Shown here piece by piece: positions 32,054 to 43,210 of a stretch of DNA of 64,000 nucleotides (position 1 is the stretch's first letter; each line of letters opens with the position of its first letter). Below the pieces are notes generated by a model. The model saw nothing but the letters and a program-made list of their open reading frames with translations, made no database searches and had not been told where the DNA came from. A program made the translations under genes and the position numbers. The DNA is from Saturnia japonica (lineage: Eukaryota; Arthropoda; Insecta; Lepidoptera; Saturniidae), in assembly GCA_033032175.1 (NCBI GenBank), contig CM065323.1, positions 14,818,001-14,882,000 on the forward strand, read 5' to 3'.

Positions 32054-33124
32054 GAAAATGTAAAGATAAAACATGGTGAAAATTATACAGATTTTTATAA
32101 TCGTATACAATCAATTAGAGCAGTATCAATATCAAAAGTAAATCAGTTAACAAACACAGAAATTAAAAATACAAAGATCATTATTTATAATAATATGTCA
32201 CTCAACGTTTTCTTGTACAACTTACCGGAACATTTGATAAGAACAGTTAGGTTGAAATCGCCAGAAACGTTAGAAAAGGCTTTAGAGTTTGTATTGGAAG
32301 AAGTGAACTTTTACGAACAATATAATACTAAAAATAAATTATGCAGGCAACAAACAGGTACGTCATTACAAGCGAAGTTCAATACCCCGCATTTACAGAG
32401 TAATCTCTCTGGCATACCCCGGGAGGTACATGGTTCAATTCAATCCAGTGGTTTTAGGCCAATATTGCAACCCTCTAATCCACCCCAATTTAAATTCGGT
32501 GTTCCGTGTAGTCAAGTAAAATTACCGCAAACCTTTGGTTCGCAGCCGCAGTTCGGATATAAACCTCAGTTCGGATATAAGCCTCAGTTAGGGTATACAC
32601 CCCAATTCGGACATAACCCTCAGTTCGGATATAAGCCTCAGTTAGGTTATACACCGCAATTCGGATATAAGCCCCAGTTAAGCCCTCAGCAATTCGGTAT
32701 GCAACAAAAATTCATGCAACCAACACAATTCGGTTCAATGCCTAGACAGTAGTTTGGATACCGTCCACAAATTAACCAAGGTCAGTTATGGTATAGGCCT
32801 CCCCAACCAACAAATGCTTTAGAAAATACCGATGTCTCTATGCGTACTGCACCACCGTTAAAATATCAAGGTCAGGGACCACCCCAAGGCTTTCACCTTA
32901 ATGAGTTGGAATTAGGCGAAGTCAGTCACTATTACTGTTACGATAATAATGACTACTACGATCAGGAATATTGGCCACAGGAAAATAATGATTATTATGA
33001 AGAATTCGAAAATGAGAATGAAACTAAAATGACTGACGACGAAAGTAAGAAAGTGAAAGACGAGAGTGTAAGTGAAGAAATTCAAAATTTTCGAATAGAA
33101 GATTACACAAACAACCCGAAATAG
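32054..33124 (+). pseudogene. Gypsy (errantivirus-type) gag, C-terminal part
   Basis: Starts mid-gag right after the Harbinger TTA; the N-terminus and 5' LTR are missing. The capsid end is seen as FLYNLPEHLIRTVRLKSPET and ALEFVLEEVNFYEQYN (about 32205-32320). A tandem PQFGYKPQLGYT-type repeat follows at 32540-32690, then an in-frame TAG at 32750 and an acidic tail. No zinc knuckle is seen. FGY repeats occur in gags of this group. It leads into pol after a stop at 33122. Confidence 0.75.
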
Positions 33125-33126
33125 TA

Positions 33127-34274
33127 AATCTAAATTGTGATGTTAAATTGAAGTTACCGTACATTCACATACCGCGATTCAAATTTTGCGATGGAGTTAG
33201 AATGCCATCAGCAATTGTACAATGTAACAATGGTTATGCCAATACGGTCATACAAAACACATTAGACAAACCAATAGCTTTAACAATTACGAAACCTTTT
33301 AAGGTTACCGAATATGTAGGTAGTACTGAAAGGGTTAACTGTCACGACGTAGACATGATAGACGAAAATTTTAAGAGACTCCGACTTGAACACATGAACG
33401 AAGAAGAAAAGACATGTACTTCAAAATTATGCAAGGAATATAAAGATATATTTTATTCCGACAAGCTACCCTTGACATTTGTTAATGAAGTTAAAAACCA
33501 CATCAGAACCCGCAACGAAGACCCTATTTTCATTCGACCCTATAGACTACCCCAAGTAATTAACGATGAAATCAATAGACAAGTAGAAAAATTTTTAGAA
33601 AATAATATTGTAACCCCATCTCACTCACCGTGGAGTGCACCCGTTCACTTGGTGCCTAAGAAATTAGATGCTAGCAATGAAAAAAAAAATAGATTAGTAG
33701 TAGATTACAGAAAACTCAACGAAATCACAATAGACGATAAATATCCCTTACCAAATATTACAGACTTATTTGATAAATTAGGACGTAGCTGTTATTTTTC
33801 TACCCTTGATTTGGCAAGTGGCTACCATCAGATAGAGGTATCGGAAGAGGATAGACAGAAAACGGCGTTTAGTACGAGCTCAAGACATTACGAATTTACA
33901 CGTATGCCATTTGGTTTAAAAACAGCACCGGCTACTTTTCAAAGAACTATTGATAACGTTTTGCGAGGACTACAGGGAATACACTGCTTAGTATATCTCG
34001 ATGATATAATAATATATTCCTCTAGTTTACAAGATCATATAGCTAAATTAAGAACCGTTTTTGACAGATTTAGAAAAACGAATTTAAAGGTACAACTTGA
34101 TAAGTCCGAATTTCTAAGAAAAGAAGTCCTGTATTTAGGACACACTATAACTAGTAAAGGATTAAAGCCTAATAATGATAAGATTAAAGCTGTTTTAAAT
34201 TACCCTTTACCTCGTACTAGAACAGAAATTAAAAGTTTCCTAGGGTTAATAGGCTACTACAGACGATTTATTAA
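33127..34274 (+). pseudogene. Gypsy pol, reverse transcriptase part (left of piggyBac)
   Basis: Begins with the region that follows protease in errantiviruses; no D-S/T-G motif is seen between gag and RT, so the protease catalytic part appears deleted. RT is well preserved: PYRLPQVINDEI, TPSHSPWSAPVHLVPKK, FSTLDLASGYHQIE, FTRMPFGLKTAPATFQR and the YLDD catalytic box at about 33990. It is interrupted at TTAA 34271-34274 by piggyBac; after that the codons are transposon. RT resumes at 41252 in frame once the insert and one TTAA are discounted. Confidence 0.9.
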
Positions 34275-34562
34275 CACATTCTGTGCTCCTCACTCGGATC
34301 CGTGCAAGCGTCCCATTCATTTTGTTTTGGCTAGTAACGCACCGGCGTTCGAAGCGAGCTCACGTTGTTTTGCGCGGCCACTCCGGCAGTATAATCTACT
34401 TACGAAAAAGATAATTGGTTTCATTCTAATAGTGTTGTGGTGATTTGTATACACGATAGACAGGACGCTATTTTTTAGCCAAAATGGACAGTAAGGCTCG
34501 GCCGTCGACTGGTAAAAGTGCTACAAAAAAGCGTCGACAAAGTGATGATTATGACTCGGAAG

Positions 34563-34567
34563 GGTCT
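34563..34567 (+). repeat. 5-bp target-site duplication of copia (left), GGTCT
   Basis: GGTCT directly before the left LTR; repeated at 38871-38875 directly after the right LTR. The piggyBac reading frame is continuous across it. Confidence 0.95.
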
Positions 34568-34735
34568 TGTTGATACATAGGTGGAAATAAATAAATAAAA
34601 GGACCGACAACTATGAAAATGCAAAGCGTATATTGATAGCACAAAAGGTTAACGAGCTTATATGTCAAATACAGAAAAAGGATATTAAATGTTGCCAACT
34701 TATTATAAATGTGGTTGTGTTCTTAATTGCCAACA
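34568..34735 (-). repeat. 3' LTR of copia (left in window)
   Basis: 168 bp, TGTTGATAC...TTGCCAACA. Differs from 38703-38870 only at GAGCTTATA versus GAGCATATA. The pol stop codon lies 12 bp inside it. Confidence 0.95.
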
Positions 34736-37524
34736 CTCCCCACAGAACGCAGACCCATTTTACTGATACAGAACAAATGTTTTTCAAAAGTAGTACCTTT
34801 AGTCAAATTATCAGCTACCATGCTGCAACCATTTACAAATTTAAATTTTACTTTAGAGCTAACAATGTTTTCTCTAAGAAAATGTAAACGAATATCTATA
34901 TGTTTAGTTTTTGGTTTATAACAGTCTGTTGATGCCAGTCGTATTGCACTTTGGTTGTCACAGTGGATGAGTAGCGCGCTGTCCTCGCCTTGACCGAGTT
35001 CGGCCTGTAGTTGCCGCAGCCACAGGGCCTCCTGGGTCGCCGCTGCCATCGCCATGTACTCAGCCTCCGCTGTAGAGAGTGCCACAGTTTGCTGTTTACA
35101 CGAATTCCAAGATAAACAAGCATTCTGAAACAGAAAAGTATAACCCGTGCACGATCGTCTATCTATTGGGTCACTCGCCCAATCAGCATCACAATATCCA
35201 GTTATTTCCTTTGAGTCATCTTTAACATAGCATAGCTTTAGGTTCTTGGTTCCTTGAAGATACCTCATAATCCTTTTTATTCCAAGCCAGTGTTGATTAC
35301 CTGGATTATTACAGTATTGACTCAACTTATTAGCTGCGTAGGTAATATCAGGTCTCGTGACATATGCCAGATATATTAGACATCCCACTGCTTCCCTGTA
35401 TGGGATATTTTTGTTTCCATCTTCAGGATTTTTCTCAAATTTCGCATTCACCTCTATCGGGGTACAAACCGGTTTACATTCAGACATATTGAAGCGGTCC
35501 AATACTACATTAATGTATTTTTCTTGATCTAACATAATCATACCTGCATCTCGGTTCCTATTTATGTTTATACCAATACAATTCTTCATTTCACCTAGGT
35601 CTCTCATACTGCATTCTCCTTTTAACTTGTTCTTAATCTCTGTTGTTTTATCCTTATTATTTGTGAATATCAAAAGATCATCCACCCACACTGCAATGAA
35701 TATGGTTATAGACTCATTTACTAAATAATAAATACAGGGATCCACATGTGATCTTTGTAAACCAATTTTTAATAAAATATTGTTTAATTTAAGATTCCAC
35801 TGCCGGCTAGCTTGTTTGAGTCCATAAATTGATTTATGTAAAATACATACTTGATCATTTTCTTTGTAGTATTCTGGTTGTGACATGTATATCTCAGTAT
35901 CTATGTCACCCTGAAGAAAAGCACTCATGGCATCCATCTGAAACATTTCTAAATCATACTTTGCAGCCAGTGAAAGTAAGAATCGAACAGATGTATATCT
36001 TACAACAGGAGCATATGTCTCATCATAGTCACTTCCTTTTCTCTGTGCATACCCTTTGATAACCAATCTTGCTTTAAAACAGATAATCTCACCTTTTTCA
36101 TTTGTTTTAGTTTTGAAGACCCATTTACATGGCAAGACTCTTTTCTCAGATGATGCATCAACCAGTGACCAAGTTTTGTTTTTGATCAGAGAGTCATACT
36201 CTTCTTTCATAGCCCTTTTCCATTGGTCAGCATGAGATGATGATAATGCTTCATTTACTGTTTGTGGGTCATTTAAATTAAGTATTGGACAGAAGTAGCT
36301 TACATCATGGTCTTCTGTTTCTGCATACTGAACAGCCTTCCGTGGACGTAAATTTATGTTTCTTATTGGTGACTCGAGATCAAACGATTGTTCTGGTATG
36401 TAAGACGAATCGTCATTCTCGCCAGACTGGTAGTCCCCGCTTGACTCACCAGTAATATGATCGGTGCTGTCTTCTAATTCTTCTTTACAGGTTTCTTTGA
36501 GTGGCTGTATCTCCGGAATGCTACTGTTGGATGTACAAGGTAAATATATATTATTATCATATTTTTCCACATTTTCTAAAAATACTACATCTCTACTCTT
36601 TAAGATTTTATTGGTATCTGGATCAAGTATTCGGTATCCTTTGGTAGATTCACAATAACCAACAAACAATAACTTTCTGGATTTGGTGTCCCATTTTTGG
36701 CGTTTTTCTTTTGGAATTTGTGTCATTACTTTACAGCCAAATACTTTTAAAATAGACAAGTTGGGTTTCTTACCAGTCCATATCTCTATAGGAGTTTTAC
36801 CATTAATTGATTTTGTAGGTGATCTGTTAATTAGATATGCTGCCGTTGCTAGGGCCTCTGCCCAGAACTGTTTTGCAAGCTGAGCATCTAATAACATACA
36901 TTTTGGTCTTTCCACCAGAGTCCGGTTCATCCGTTCAGCAAGACCATTCTGCTGGGGTGAATACGGAGCACTTGTTTGATGTTCAATCCAATGTTTGTTT
37001 AAGAAATTTTCAAATTCTCTATTGCAGTATTCTTTTCCATTATCAGAACGAACTACCTTTATTTTTCTCTCAAGTTCAGTTTCTACTTTGTTTTTGTAAT
37101 CTTTGAAGACTTCTACAATATTCAATTTATTTTTCAAAAAATAGACATGAACTCGTCTTGTGTAATCATCTATGAAAGTGATAAAGTATTTCATACCTCC
37201 CAAAGATTCTTGCTCCATTGGTCCACATAAATCAGTGTGAATCAACTGCAGTGGTTGTGTAGATCTTGAACCAATATTGTTGAAGGGCAATCTGGTCTGT
37301 TTCCCCGAGAGACAGGTAGTACAAGTAATAGAACCATTATATTTGTCTAAGAATGGCTGAACTCCCTCAGCACACTCCGGTAGCTTGTTAACATCTGAAA
37401 AATTCAGGTGTCCCATGCGTCTATGCCACAGGACAAAATCATTTAAGTTATCTGAACAAGACATGTTAGAAAATATCTGTGTGTGTTTAATAAATATAAA
37501 TTGTTTACTAGTGTAGCAGAACAC
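34723..37524 (-). CDS. Copia pol: integrase, reverse transcriptase, RNase H
   Basis: Open for 933 codons. Integrase: HRRMGHLNF and CTTCLSGKQ (zinc), DLCGPMEQESLGG, VRSDNGKEYCN and SPQQNGLAERMNR (D,D,E). RT: QMDAMSAFLQGDIDTEIYM and the WVDDLL box at about 35680. RNase H: GYCDADWASDPIDRRSCTGY, STAEAEYMA, HCDNQSAIRLA and KHIDIRLHFLR. All key residues visible are present. The Met at 37524 is probably not a true start: the frame is the continuation of gag-protease, separated by a 1-bp shift in an ACACAC run at about 37480. Would copy and integrate element cDNA. Confidence 0.93.
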   Translation of the reverse strand: MFCYTSKQFIFIKHTQIFSNMSCSDNLNDFVLWHRRMGHLNFSDVNKLPECAEGVQPFLDKYNGSITCTTCLSGKQTRLPFNNIGSRSTQPLQLIHTDLCGPMEQESLGGMKYFITFIDDYTRRVHVYFLKNKLNIVEVFKDYKNKVETELERKIKVVRSDNGKEYCNREFENFLNKHWIEHQTSAPYSPQQNGLAERMNRTLVERPKCMLLDAQLAKQFWAEALATAAYLINRSPTKSINGKTPIEIWTGKKPNLSILKVFGCKVMTQIPKEKRQKWDTKSRKLLFVGYCESTKGYRILDPDTNKILKSRDVVFLENVEKYDNNIYLPCTSNSSIPEIQPLKETCKEELEDSTDHITGESSGDYQSGENDDSSYIPEQSFDLESPIRNINLRPRKAVQYAETEDHDVSYFCPILNLNDPQTVNEALSSSHADQWKRAMKEEYDSLIKNKTWSLVDASSEKRVLPCKWVFKTKTNEKGEIICFKARLVIKGYAQRKGSDYDETYAPVVRYTSVRFLLSLAAKYDLEMFQMDAMSAFLQGDIDTEIYMSQPEYYKENDQVCILHKSIYGLKQASRQWNLKLNNILLKIGLQRSHVDPCIYYLVNESITIFIAVWVDDLLIFTNNKDKTTEIKNKLKGECSMRDLGEMKNCIGININRNRDAGMIMLDQEKYINVVLDRFNMSECKPVCTPIEVNAKFEKNPEDGNKNIPYREAVGCLIYLAYVTRPDITYAANKLSQYCNNPGNQHWLGIKRIMRYLQGTKNLKLCYVKDDSKEITGYCDADWASDPIDRRSCTGYTFLFQNACLSWNSCKQQTVALSTAEAEYMAMAAATQEALWLRQLQAELGQGEDSALLIHCDNQSAIRLASTDCYKPKTKHIDIRLHFLRENIVSSKVKFKFVNGCSMVADNLTKGTTFEKHLFCISKMGLRSVGSVGN

Positions 37525-38535
37525 AGGAGCTTGCCATTTTTATCATGGATATCACAACTTTCATCTCTAAAATTTACATTACAGCCATTTTTCACCATAG
37601 CACTGACTGACAAGAGGTTTGCTTCAAGTTTAGGTATGTATAAAACTTGTCTTACCTGAATTTTACTTTCCTTATTACCATTTAGCAATAAATTGACCTT
37701 TCCCATACTTTCCACAGGTAGCGATGTCTTACTGGCAACAGTTATGGTGGGTATCGGTGGACTTGTAACATCATACATCCAGTCACATTTATTTGTCATA
37801 TGCATGGAGGCACCAGAGTCCACATACCACAGGTCCGAATTCATTGTCTGAGGAGTTGTTGAAAAAGCTGCAACAAAACCTTTATTTCCTTCTGTATTTT
37901 CTACATTTTTCCTTTTCGGAGTTCGGCAATCCTTAGCAAAGTGTCCATGCTTGTTACAATTATAACATCGGGGTCCTTTGTAGACCTTTGTTGAATCATG
38001 TTGATTTCTTTGATTGACCTTTTTCCTTGTGAAGAATGCTGAATTATCTGAACATTGAACTTCCTGCAGGAGTTTAGATTTAATAGAATCGGCACTTATC
38101 TTGATGCCAGAGCTCTCCAATCCCATGATCATGGGCTTATAAGCTTCAGGGAGGCCAGCTAACATCAATGTACCAAGCCATTCATCATTAATGTCAAACT
38201 TAATATTCCTGAGCTTGTGGGCGGTCGACATTATTTTATTCACATAGTCATCTACGCTTCGAGAAGATTCCAATGTAGTTGTTATCAGGTCTCTCAACAA
38301 GGCTACTCTCCTGTACAACCCGCTGTCATCAAAAGCCTGTTCCAAACTCTCCCAGACTTCTTTACAAGTAGTTGCATTCCTTGGTTTCTTTATTTTTGTC
38401 TGTATTGGTACCGGTGACACAACTCCATAAATCGTCGAGTTCGAAATATGCTTGGACTGCAAACTTCCAGCTGGCATAGTTATCTCTTCCAACTAGTCTG
38501 TCGATATGGAATGGATTGTAACCTGAATTCGACAT
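37443..38535 (-). pseudogene. Copia gag-protease, with deletion and frameshifts
   Basis: The real start is Met at 38535 (MSNSGYNPFHIDRLVGRDNY, then the gag motif WKFAVQAYFELDDLW). Near 38390 this frame gives way to TTCKEVWESLEQAFDD in another frame, with about 30 residues apparently missing between. The rest of gag continues to a CCHC knuckle, CYNCNKHGHFAKDC (about 37960), then protease LWYVDSGASMHMTN with an intact D-S-G. A 1-bp shift near 37480 separates it from pol. Inactive as read. Confidence 0.85.
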
Positions 38536-38702
38536 CTTCTATGCGTATTTGTGATTTTTACTTGATTTCTGATCGAGCACGCCGCCTCGTTTAACCTTAA
38601 AATGTATGACAGACAAAACACGCCGGCCGGTTTTCTTAGTTTTCACTGCGTTTCTTATTTCTTTTATTTCCACAAGTAACAATCAACCACGCTCTGTTAC
38701 CC

Positions 38703-38870
38703 TGTTGATACATAGGTGGAAATAAATAAATAAAAGGACCGACAACTATGAAAATGCAAAGCGTATATTGATAGCACAAAAGGTTAACGAGCATATATGT
38801 CAAATACAGAAAAAGGATATTAAATGTTGCCAACTTATTATAAATGTGGTTGTGTTCTTAATTGCCAACA
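38703..38870 (-). repeat. 5' LTR of copia (right in window)
   Basis: 168-bp partner of 34568-34735, one mismatch. Followed at 38871 by the GGTCT duplication. Confidence 0.95.
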
Positions 38871-41251
38871 GGTCTGAAGAATATAGTGATGAAGAAGTGT
38901 ATTCGCAAGGAGTTCATGAAGAGGGGTTATCTTCAAGTTCAGAAGGATCTAGCGGCAGTGATGTTAGTATTTTTGATACAAAAATGAAGTCGAAGACGAC
39001 CAGTCGTAGACCACGCGCTGATGATGTACTAGCTCAACCTTCAAGGTCACAGGCATCAAAGCGAGGTTTGAGTGAGTCAGGCGGTAGCCCTATTATTCGA
39101 CCTAAGCGACTGAAAGCAATGGTTAGTGATGGCCGCAAGGGAGCGAATATACCAGGTACGCATGATACATCAGCTCAGTCTTCAACGTTACCAGATTTCT
39201 CAGCATCGAGGCCTGCGTTTCGCCAACTAGAATTTGACAGACTGGACAATTATGAGATCAACTGCGAAATTGAACGTCTTTCATCGCCCTCTATCGTACA
39301 AGATTATGGAGACGTACTGCCCGATTTGCCAGAGAATCTATCCTTGGGTAACATTTCTACGCCTAGCGTGTCGCTTCTGAGATCTAATGCGGTGACTCCG
39401 AACTTCTCGTCAGAGCATAATGACGCCCCTCCGGCTTTTTCCGTTCTAAGATCTGAAAGTAGTACTCCCGACTTGCCAAGCGATAACCATGATGCCCCGT
39501 CACCTCAAAATTCACGCAATAACTCACCTTCTCATCAAGGAGCCACTACCACCTGGAGCTCTAACCCAAATTCAATGAAAACTATCGACTTTACCACGGA
39601 ACAACAAACTCTTGGTGCCGCCTCCAACAGATCCTTACGGTGCGTTCCGTTTATTTATTGATGATGATTTATTAGATCTGATTGTTCGAGAGACGAATGC
39701 AAATGCAGTAAGAGTGGGTGCTGCAGATAATGTAAAGCGCAACTCACGAATAAACAACTGGAAAGTTTTAACTAAAGAAGAACTGATGACATTTCTCGGA
39801 CTCCTTCTGCACACTGGAACAATTCGGCTAAATCGTATATGCGATTACTGGAAACGGCACTATTTATTTAATATTCCATGCTTCGGTCAATTTATGTCTC
39901 GAAACCGTTTCTTATTGATATTACGATGCCTGCACTTCACGTCGGAAACAAGCGAAGAAGACCGCCTAATAAAAATTCGACCATTTATGGATCATTTTAA
40001 TAATAAAATGATAAATATCTATTGTCCGGGTAAACAGCTATCATTGGATGAGGCCATGGTTTTGTGGCGCGGACGACTGCTGTTCAGACAGTACATTAAG
40101 AACAAAAGGCACAAATATGGCATCAAACTTTATGTCTTGGCAAAGCCAGATGGCACCGTTTTAAAATATCAAGTTTACGCAGGTGCCAATGATGAGACGT
40201 CAGGACAGGGTCATGCCAGCAAGGTCGTCTTTAAACTCCTCGAAGAGAGACTAGATTCTGGCCACCATGTGTACATGGACAACTACTACAATTCTTATGG
40301 TTTGCTTTCTTAAGCGCAATTGTCCATTACAATAACTTTATGTCGGGCATAGATTTTCAAGATCAGATGCTCGCTTATTACCCAGTCCAAAGAAAGACGC
40401 TGCGCTGGTACAAGAAGCTGTTTGTTCATATGCTGCAAATGAGCCTCAGTAATGTAATGTACTTGTACAACAAATTTTCGGCGACTAATAAAATGAATCT
40501 GTACGATTTCCGTTTGAGCATACTGGAAAGGCTTCTACCTGATCCTTATGATGTCAATCAACGCAATGTTTTGAAAGTGAAACATCAACTCACCAAAATA
40601 GAAAAGACCCAAATGAGACAAAAGAAGGTAGGAAGAGTCATGAAGGAAACCACCGAAGTGGCCCGAAAGGAATGCAAAGGCTGCAAAGCCCAGAAAAAGA
40701 GAGTGCAAACCATTTACGAATGTAAGCAATGTGAAGGTTCTCCAGGCTTCTGTACACAATGTTTCTGTCAGGCACATTCCTAAGTTTTTTTATTTTATTT
40801 TAAGTTTTTTTTCTTTGTGTGCGTAACATACTGTGATTCAGAGTGTCATTTTTCAGTTAAAGTTATAATTAAGTATTATGTTTTTTTGTTTGATTTTTAT
40901 AATTGTAGATTTTAATGCTTCTTTGCATAGATTGATTAATATATCTTTCTAAATAAATAATTCTCCAGATGCATAATTGTTTTATTTACTTACTGTTTTT
41001 TTAAGTCACCACATGATGACATTTTAGTTAATAAACAATTGCCATCCCTAGCACTCGGATCCGAATGTTCGGCACCCGACGTGCTGCATGCCGACCACTC
41101 GGATCTGAAAAATGTATTTTTTAATAAAAATAATAATATACATTCATACATATTTTCAAACATTCATATTTACTTAATCAAAATTCACCATAAAAAGTTA
41201 TGGCTTACGGCTATTACTTTGTATCCATTGTTTAAGCAATCAATGTGTTAA

Positions 41252-42239
41252 AGATTTTGTCAAAATTACCCAACCAATGACAGCTTGATTAAAAAAGAAA
41301 CGAAGTATGCCTTTAGATGATCAGAAATATATAACAGCCTTTAAAAAATGTAAGGAATTACTTGTTAACGCCCCTATACTAAAATACCCAGACCCAGATA
41401 AGCCGTTTATTATTCTCACGACTGATGCTTCAGATTTTGCTCTCGGAGCCGTGCTTTCACAAGGCACAATGGGCCAAGATAAACCTGTAGTTTACGCAAG
41501 TCGAACCCTTAATGACGCTGAAACCCGCTATAGCGTCACTGAAAAGGAAATACTTGCAATAGTTTGGGCAGTGAAACATTTTCGCCCATGTCTGTATGGT
41601 AAGAAATTTGTGATCGTTACCGACCATAAGCCTCTGGCTTGGCTTAATAGTCTCAAAGAAACTAACAGTAAACTTACACGCTGGCGACTATGCTTACAAG
41701 AATATGATTTTGATATAGTACATAGAAATGGTAAGCTAAATGCAAATGCAGTTGCGTTATCGCGTATTAAAATAAATGTAATAGGTGACGGTAAGCCTGA
41801 AGATGATATTTCAATGGTAGTTAATATTGACGAAAAGGAAAGGAAATTACAGGAACACTTGAAGGAAGTAACTGAAAACATTGCCGCTATAGCGAGACGT
41901 CGAACTACGGACGACTCTAAAACAATAACAATCTCTGATTGTGAGAGAACCGCTACAGCTAGCCCCATATTTATACCAGATACAGTCATAGTTGAAGAAC
42001 CCCGTGAATATTTGGTCAGATCCGAAACTGATTCTACTCATACAGTACATTCCGCACGCAACATGGAGTTTAATGGTATCCCAATCTTACATGAAGCAAT
42101 TGATACAAAACCCAATCAAATATTAGTTTTCAACTGGTATCGTAATGAATTTCAGGTTAAAGATCTATCCCGTAATAATCAGAAAGTAAGAAGTCTTTCT
42201 TCCGATTGGAAATTTAGACATTATAAAAGAGTTCCTTAA
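41252..42239 (+). pseudogene. Gypsy pol, RT end and RNase H (right of piggyBac)
   Basis: Continues RT directly after the TTAA. An in-frame TGA occurs near 41284. RNase H follows: LTTDASDFALGAVLSQG (Asp), EKEILAIVWAVKHF (Glu) and VTDHKPLAWL (Asp). Then the linker, to a stop at 42237. All three acidic residues are present. Together with 33127-34274 it forms one interrupted polymerase gene. Confidence 0.9.
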
Positions 42240-43210
42240 GAAATATATTAAACCCAAAATTAAATATTTTATCTATTTTGAAAACCCCGAACACAGGAGA
42301 GAATTTAGCATTGTTATATTGGAATTATTCAAAAAAGGTTATGTTAATTTTTATGAATGTACGGAACGCGTGATTTATGTAGAGGATGAGGAAGAACAAA
42401 AGATAATTATTACAAAATTACACGAAGGTAAAACTTGCCATCGAGGAATTACGGAAACCATTAAAAGAATACGACGGAATTATTATTGGCCAAATATGCA
42501 TGAAATAATATCCGCTAAGTCCTAAACTGCTAAGTACGATCGAAAGCCTATCAAACCGTTGCTACAACTTACACAAACCCAAAATGCACCATTCCAGGAA
42601 GTATTCATCCATATGTTCACAATAGAATCAACACACTATCTTACTCTAATCGATGCCTTCAGTAAGCTAGGGCAAGCAATTCCAGTGCCATCGCGTTCAA
42701 CACCAGAAGTGGTTAGGGCATTGATTACTTACTTTTCTTTTTACGGTATACCACAGAAAATTAGTAGCGACCCTGGTACAGAACTTAATAATGAGCTATT
42801 AAAAGAATTAACAGACATATAAAATAAAATTGCACATAGGAACGCCAAATAATCCAAACTCGATGGGATTAATTGAACGGTTTCATTCCACAATAATAGA
42901 GATCTATAGACTTGCTAAATACGAACGGAAATATACTGACGCCGTAAACTTAATGACATATTCCATTATGGCTTATAACAATACCATACATAGTACAATG
43001 GATCTTTCACCATTCGAAGTAGTATTTGGACATACCGAGTTAAACTCTACATTTGATATAAATTTTGATAAATTTTACAAACAACAATTAATTAAAGACC
43101 ATAAGAAACGAACGCAGGTTTTATATAAGTTCCTTACTGAAAAGACGGGAAATAATAAGGTTAAAGTTAGGGAAAAGCGAGGAGGTGAAGAACAACCACA
43201 ATTAAAATAA
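42240..43210 (+). pseudogene. Gypsy integrase, broken
   Basis: Integrase remnant. The zinc-binding part has H-E-G-K-T-C-H-R-G (about 42420), but a stop near 42523 and a gap remove the C-x2-C. The core has TLIDAFSKLGQA, SSDPGTELNN (Asp), a stop at 42820, then a frame change and NSMGLIERFHS (Glu). The first catalytic Asp region reads FIHMFTI where HIDIFTI-like is usual, so it seems lost. Frame ends at 43208. Confidence 0.85.

Larger units (their letters stand above)
34568..38870 (-). mobile_element. Ty1/copia LTR retrotransposon, young
   Basis: 4303-bp element on the minus strand with 168-bp LTRs that differ at one position and GGTCT target duplications. The polypurine tract CTGTGGGGAG precedes the left (3') LTR on the minus strand. 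A GGTAACAGAGC sequence inside the right (5') LTR is a candidate primer-binding site. The integrase-RT-RNase H frame is open over 933 codons; gag has a deletion and frame changes. Latest datable insertion in the window. Confidence 0.97.
34484..40783 (+). pseudogene. piggyBac transposase, split by copia and partly deleted
   Basis: DDD-type transposase. Met at 34484; exon-like part 1 is 34484-34567, and the same frame continues at 38876 past the copia element. A long acidic, Ser-rich N-terminus runs to about 39640, where a frameshift leads into the catalytic domain: KVLTKEELMTFLGLLLHTG, KQLSLDEAMVLWRGR (first Asp) and HVYMDNYYNS (second Asp). About 40310 there is a deletion; then NFMSGIDFQDQM (third Asp) and the C-terminal Cys-rich domain (CKGC...C-x2-C...C-x2-C-F-C...H). 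The three Asp survive but the protein is not intact. Confidence 0.9.
34275..41247 (+). mobile_element. piggyBac transposon, itself carrying a copia insert
   Basis: Flanked by TTAA on both sides (34271-34274, 41248-41251), the piggyBac signature. Ends are CACATT...AATGTG inverted repeats. A subterminal CACTCGGATC(C/T)G motif occurs at about 34291, 41049 and 41097. The transposase gene (34484-40783) is split by a copia element. It inserted in gypsy RT. Without the 4.3-kb copia element it would be about 2.7 kb, normal for the family. Confidence 0.95.

Noticed and set aside
34633..34921. Plus-strand frames over the left copia LTR and pol 3' end
   Set aside because: They are antisense to the conserved RNase H of copia or lie in the LTR.
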